A stretch of 64,000 nucleotides of DNA. Origin: Ferruginibacter paludis. Lineage in GTDB: Bacteria; Bacteroidota; Bacteroidia; Chitinophagales; Chitinophagaceae. The position numbers were made by a program, and so were the translations under genes. The notes below the pieces were generated by a model. The model worked only from the letters and a program-made list of their open reading frames with translations, made no database searches and was not told the DNA's origin. Each line of letters starts with the position of its first letter. Position 1 is the stretch's first letter. Where the stretch lies: assembly GCF_030409685.1 (NCBI RefSeq), contig NZ_JAUFQJ010000015.1, positions 372,001 to 436,000 on the forward strand, read 5' to 3'. Shown one piece after another: positions 60,218-64,000 of this stretch.

Positions 60218-60781
60218 ATGAATAACCCACGTTTAGCAGGCAGGTACGCAAAAAGTCTTATTGATCTGGCAGCAGAATTAAATCAGGTAGACGATGTGTG
60301 TACAGATATGAAATTCGTGCAAAGTATTTGCAAAAGCAATCCTGACTTTGTATTGGTATTGCGCAGCCCGGTAATTAAGCCGGCTACTAAAGAAAAAATT
60401 ATAGAATCCATCACAACGGGCAGGGTAAATAATACAACTGCCGCATTCATAAGGCTGTTGGTTCGCAAGGGAAGAGAAACAAATTTACCTGAAATTGCGA
60501 ATGCGTATATAGATCAGTTCAATGTATCAAGAGGAATTCACCAGCTAAAGATAACAACTGCTGCACCCATCAGTGATGAATTGAAAAATGAAATTATTAG
60601 TAAGGTAAAGGCATCTACATCCTTCCAACATATTGAAGTTGAAACAGACATAAAGGAAGAACTCATTGGCGGGTATATGCTGGAAATGGAAGGTTCTTTA
60701 ATTGACGCCAGTATTTTAAAAGACCTGAAGGATATTAAAAAACAATTTATGGACAACCAATACATCCATAAACTCAGATAA
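60218..60781 (+). CDS. atpH: ATP synthase F1 subunit delta
   Basis: A 187-residue protein that joins the peripheral stalk to the top of F1. The N-terminal helical domain starts with NPRLAGRYAKSLIDLAAE. The C-terminal region ISKVKASTSFQHIEVE followed by ELIGGYMLEMEGSLIDASI is the conserved delta signature. It lies 66 nt after atpF and 25 nt before atpA. Confidence 0.95.
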   Translation: MNNPRLAGRYAKSLIDLAAELNQVDDVCTDMKFVQSICKSNPDFVLVLRSPVIKPATKEKIIESITTGRVNNTTAAFIRLLVRKGRETNLPEIANAYIDQFNVSRGIHQLKITTAAPISDELKNEIISKVKASTSFQHIEVETDIKEELIGGYMLEMEGSLIDASILKDLKDIKKQFMDNQYIHKLR

Positions 60782-60806
60782 AACAACTTTTTAAAAATAA
60801 ATAGTT

Positions 60807-62384
60807 ATGGTACAAATTAAACCGGATGAGATTTCAGCAATACTCCGTCAGCAGTTAAGCAATTTTAATGCTGGTGCAAGTTTGGAAGAAGTAGGAACTG
60901 TTTTGCAGGTAGGAGATGGTATTGCCCGTGTATACGGACTGAACAATGTGCGCAGCGGTGAATTGGTGGAATTTGAAAACGGAGTAAAGGCAATTGCATT
61001 GAACCTTGAAGAAGACAATGTGGGTGTGGTACTCATGGGAGAAAGCAGTGAAATTAAAGAAGGTGCAAAAGTAAAGCGTACTAACAAGATTGCTTCTATC
61101 CGTGTGGGCGAAGGCATGAGCGGCCGCGTAATTAATACGTTGGGAGAACCGATAGACGGTAAAGGACCTTTACAGGGTGAACTATATGAAATGCCGCTGG
61201 AGCGTAAAGCACCGGGTGTAATTTTCAGGGAGCCTGTAAAAGAACCACTGCAAACAGGTATCAAAGCGATTGATGCAATGATTCCAATTGGCCGCGGTCA
61301 GAGGGAGTTGGTAATCGGTGATCGTCAGACTGGTAAAACAGCGATTTGCGTTGATACCATTATCAATCAGAAAGAATTTTATGCTGCAGGTAAGCCTGTT
61401 TATTGTATTTATGTAGCGATTGGCCAGAAGGCTTCAACCATTGCAGGTATCATGAAAACGCTGGAAGAAAATGGCGCGATGGCATACACAACGATTGTTG
61501 CCGCATCAGCTTCAGACCCTGCTCCTTTGCAATTTTACGCTCCGTTTGCGGGTGCAGCGATTGGTGAATTTTTCAGGGATACCGGAAGGCCGGCTTTGAT
61601 TATTTATGATGATTTGTCAAAGCAGGCGGTGGCTTATCGTGAAGTTTCGTTGTTATTGCGTCGTCCGCCAGGCCGTGAGGCTTACCCGGGTGATGTGTTT
61701 TATCTGCATAGCCGTTTACTGGAAAGAGCTGCCAAGGTAATTGCAAGAGATGATATCGCAAAGCAGATGAATGATTTGCCTGAGTCTATCAAACATCTTG
61801 TAAAAGGAGGAGGTTCATTAACTGCTTTACCTGTTATTGAAACACAGGCCGGTGACGTATCAGCCTATATTCCTACTAACGTTATTTCTATTACGGACGG
61901 ACAGATATTCCTGGAAGGTAACCTATTTAATGCAGGTATTCGTCCGGCTATTAACGTGGGTATTTCTGTTAGCCGTGTGGGTGGTAATGCGCAGATTAAA
62001 TCAATGAAAAAAGTAGCTGGTACATTGAAGCTGGATCAGGCGTTATACAGGGAACTGGAAGCATTTTCGAAATTTGGTGGCGACCTGGATGCGGCTACAA
62101 AAAACGTAATTGATAAAGGTGCACGTAACGTGGAAATTTTGAAGCAATTGCAATATTCTCCAATGACTGTTGAAAAGCAGGTAGCTATCATTTACTTAGG
62201 TACACAGGGGTTGATAAAAGACGTTGCTGTTAAAAATGTAAAAGCATTTGAAGAACATTTTTTAATGGAAATGGAAAGTACAATGCCTGAATTATTGGCT
62301 GAATTTAAAAAAGGTAATTTGCCACAGGATGGCTTAAATAAAATGGGCGACCTTGCAAAAGGCTTGGCTGCTCAGTATAAATAA
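60807..62384 (+). CDS. atpA: ATP synthase F1 subunit alpha
   Basis: A 525-residue non-catalytic nucleotide-binding subunit. The P-loop GDRQTGKT occupies residues 171-178. The alpha signature with the catalytic arginine finger is INVGISVSRVGG near residue 385. The N-terminal barrel and the C-terminal helical domain are complete. It is the last gene of this cluster: a terminator follows 24 nt later, and no atpG, atpD or atpC is present downstream. Confidence 0.98.
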   Translation: MVQIKPDEISAILRQQLSNFNAGASLEEVGTVLQVGDGIARVYGLNNVRSGELVEFENGVKAIALNLEEDNVGVVLMGESSEIKEGAKVKRTNKIASIRVGEGMSGRVINTLGEPIDGKGPLQGELYEMPLERKAPGVIFREPVKEPLQTGIKAIDAMIPIGRGQRELVIGDRQTGKTAICVDTIINQKEFYAAGKPVYCIYVAIGQKASTIAGIMKTLEENGAMAYTTIVAASASDPAPLQFYAPFAGAAIGEFFRDTGRPALIIYDDLSKQAVAYREVSLLLRRPPGREAYPGDVFYLHSRLLERAAKVIARDDIAKQMNDLPESIKHLVKGGGSLTALPVIETQAGDVSAYIPTNVISITDGQIFLEGNLFNAGIRPAINVGISVSRVGGNAQIKSMKKVAGTLKLDQALYRELEAFSKFGGDLDAATKNVIDKGARNVEILKQLQYSPMTVEKQVAIIYLGTQGLIKDVAVKNVKAFEEHFLMEMESTMPELLAEFKKGNLPQDGLNKMGDLAKGLAAQYK

Positions 62385-62407
62385 CTGGCATAAAACTAAT
62401 GAAATAA

Positions 62408-62440
62408 CAAAAAGAGTTGCGAAGGCAACTCTTTTTGTTT
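62408..62440 (+). terminator. Intrinsic terminator of the atp operon
   Basis: Perfect 13-bp stem CAAAAAGAGTTGC/GCAACTCTTTTTG with a GAAG loop and a T-rich tail. It shows that transcription ends after atpA. Confidence 0.93.
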
Positions 62441-62454
62441 GTAAGTCAAGGCTA

Positions 62455-62613
62455 CTAATCACTGCCTTTTATACTGAAAACGATATTTTGCATATTTTCG
62501 ACGAAAGGATTTGTTGATTTCATTTTCCTGTCTACCTTTACCAGAGAAATACGAATCGTACCCAGCCAGATCCCCCATCCTACACAATTACCACAAGAAA
62601 AATTACCACACAT
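62455..62613 (-). CDS. Possible 52-residue small protein
   Basis: An open frame in the spacer after atpA, on the opposite strand. It starts at an ATG preceded by AAAAGAGG, a plausible ribosome-binding site, and reads MCGNFSCGNCVGWGIWLG at the N-terminus, with three cysteines in the first ten residues and a hydrophobic stretch. The rest is polar and unremarkable. No family is recognised and no promoter box was found, so it may be chance. Confidence 0.22.
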   Translation of the reverse strand: MCGNFSCGNCVGWGIWLGTIRISLVKVDRKMKSTNPFVENMQNIVFSIKGSD

Positions 62614-62759
62614 CCTCTTTTTATTTTAGTTAATCAGCACCTGATTATTAGCTGTTTTATTTAGTCTGTAAAGATTAACGGCTAATCATCCGTGTAACCC
62701 TATCCACTTATCTTTTGTATCTCCGCTTACAATTTTAGTTAATTCTAAACCTTAAAGAG
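62614..62759. other. Spacer upstream of the secreted adhesin-like gene
   Basis: No gene is visible in these 146 nt. They should hold the promoter of the gene at 62760. TATCTTTTG at about 62711-62719 resembles a -7 box with one extra base. Confidence 0.35.
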
Positions 62760-64000
62760 ATGAAAAAGTTTTACACAATTATTTTAACTGTTATCAGCTT
62801 ATACAGCTACCACATCACCAATGCTCAATGCACCGGTGTTAAAGGGCCTAACCTGTTAGGTGCAAAAGGAACGTTCAGTTCACCAGCCATCACAATTAAT
62901 ACACATGCTTCCAACTGCGCTGAATCCGGTTCAAGTATATATAGTCCTGTTGAAAATGTAGGAAATGCATTAACCGGTTGTACTTCAGCCATCGGAAATT
63001 CTATTCCCTGCTCTGATTATAATTATACAGCTTCCAAGGACGGTTTGCTGCCTGAATTTACTTATTCAATTGTAAAGACAATTGGAAACAGCACCGGCGG
63101 TAATTGTTTAAAGGGCGATTGGAGAGGCTCGGAACACACCGGCGACGGCGGTTACTTTATGGTTGTTAATGGGGCTCCTAATACAACTTATAGCCCTATA
63201 TTTTATCAAATCAAACACATCCCTGTTTGTATTGGAACAACATATGAATTTTCAGCCTGGGTATTAAATGTATTGCCTGCTTCAAGCCCATCTGCAAATG
63301 CAGGTTCTGAACCAAATCTATCTTTTAAAGTAAATGGTACAATAATCGGCAACTCGGGAGCTATAGCTTATACCAATACACCAACCTGGGTAAAAGTTGG
63401 CGGTTCCTTTATAGCAACTACAAGTTTTGTTGATTTGCAGGTTGTAAACGCAACATCCGTTGCAAGCGGAAATGATTTGGGAATTGACGATATCTCAATC
63501 AATGTATGCCAGTCGCAGATAGCAGTAAATGCCCCTTCTTCTGTGATGGAAGGCAATGCTGTAACCGTTAATTATGTGGTTACTGACCCAACACATACTA
63601 ACACCTGGTATAAATTACAGAAAAGCACTAACGGCGGCGCCACTTTCAGTGACTTTGGTTCAGCCGCCCAGACTACATTTACCGGTAATACTTTTTCTTT
63701 ACCATTGTCTCTTGGTATTGTTAGTGCTAACATGAATGGGTTCAAATACAGGTTAATTGTTTCTCCTACAGAATCAGGTTTGACTGATCCGGTTTGTACT
63801 TATTTTAATGATTTTACCCTGATTGTTGCAACAGGCGGTGCATTACCGATCCAGTTAACTTCATTTACCGGAAGTTATTCAAATGGGCTGACTACTTTAA
63901 ACTGGCAAACAAGCCAGGAGCTGAACAGCGATCATTTTGAATTATTCAGAAGTTATGATGGTGCAGATTTTACAAGTGTTACAAAAATAAAAAGTGCAGG
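62760..64000 (+). CDS. Secreted adhesin-like protein, probably type IX-exported (3' end outside the window)
   Basis: The frame is open for 413 codons to the end of the window. A signal peptide (residues 1-22, ending ITNAQ) is followed by a Cys-containing beta-sandwich domain that looks like a carbohydrate-binding jelly roll (GDGGYFMVVNGAP, FSAWVLNVLPAS, VDLQVVNATS, DLGIDDISI). An Ig-like region (APSSVMEGNAVTVNYVVTD) and then LPIQLTSFTGSYSNG with LNWQTSQELNSDHFELFRS follow. The last segment typically precedes a C-terminal type IX secretion signal, which would lie beyond the window. It is expected at the cell surface or outside the cell. Confidence 0.85.
   Translation, partial: MKKFYTIILTVISLYSYHITNAQCTGVKGPNLLGAKGTFSSPAITINTHASNCAESGSSIYSPVENVGNALTGCTSAIGNSIPCSDYNYTASKDGLLPEFTYSIVKTIGNSTGGNCLKGDWRGSEHTGDGGYFMVVNGAPNTTYSPIFYQIKHIPVCIGTTYEFSAWVLNVLPASSPSANAGSEPNLSFKVNGTIIGNSGAIAYTNTPTWVKVGGSFIATTSFVDLQVVNATSVASGNDLGIDDISINVCQSQIAVNAPSSVMEGNAVTVNYVVTDPTHTNTWYKLQKSTNGGATFSDFGSAAQTTFTGNTFSLPLSLGIVSANMNGFKYRLIVSPTESGLTDPVCTYFNDFTLIVATGGALPIQLTSFTGSYSNGLTTLNWQTSQELNSDHFELFRSYDGADFTSVTKIKSA

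Overview
The window looks like chromosome from a member of the Bacteroidota, most likely the Chitinophagaceae or a close relative. This placement is inferred from gene content: SusC/SusD outer-membrane pairs, DUF4290 and DUF1735 proteins, an Oar-like TonB receptor, a secreted protein with the segment that usually precedes a type IX sorting domain, and TAnnTTTG promoter boxes with few Shine-Dalgarno sites. No rRNA, tRNA, CRISPR array, insertion sequence or prophage was seen.

Layout. 1-2.3 kb: a cut CPBP membrane protease, the phospholipid genes cdsA and psd, and a cysteine-rich micro-protein. 2.3-5.3 kb (minus strand): DUF4290, VanZ-like, gcvH, a secreted cyclophilin and a small conserved protein. 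5.5-13.1 kb: serS, an M43 metalloprotease lipoprotein, a POT-OPT pair of peptide transporters, and purD. 13.3-19.5 kb: the complete elongasome operon mreB-mreC-mreD-pbp2-rodA. 19.6-26.7 kb: a metallo-beta-lactamase-fold enzyme, an ECF sigma/repeat-bearing membrane protein/Spy-like operon, the C-terminal half of a split transketolase, galE, and a DUF47-Pit phosphate transporter operon. 27.4-39.4 kb: two consecutive SusC-SusD-lipoprotein loci. 39.6-49.6 kb: two further TonB receptors with associated lipoproteins. 49.6-53.5 kb (minus strand): a glycosyltransferase, an LpxH-like phosphoesterase and a PhoR/PhoB-type two-component system. 53.6-57.8 kb: a secreted protein with a possible caspase-like His/Cys dyad and an MsbA-like ABC exporter. 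58.0-62.4 kb: F-type ATP synthase genes atpB-E-F-H-A, with no atpG after atpA. The window ends inside a secreted adhesin-like protein.

The most interesting signal is regulatory. Upstream of the TonB receptor at 40456 there are six (G/T)TAAC(A/C) hexamers in exact 11-bp register. This is the architecture of PHO boxes bound by PhoB/PhoP-family regulators. Shorter arrays with the same period lie before the Oar-like receptor at 45524 and before a leader at about 48995. At the first two, a TTTG promoter half-site sits at the same offset (19 nt) from the last hexamer. At the third promoter the transcript would run into an intrinsic terminator before the next gene, which suggests a phosphate-starvation-inducible small RNA or attenuator. 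A PhoB/PhoR-like pair is encoded a few kilobases away, and a DUF47-Pit operon carries a weaker array. I infer a phosphate-scavenging island: TonB-dependent outer-membrane receptors and surface lipoproteins induced when phosphate is low.

A second theme is promoter use. Several genes have TAnnTTTG boxes only 4-18 nt before the ATG, and two (at 5334 and 55934) have the box placed so that transcription should begin at the start codon. Base composition, promoters and starts were judged by eye, and family assignments come from recognised motifs rather than database searches.
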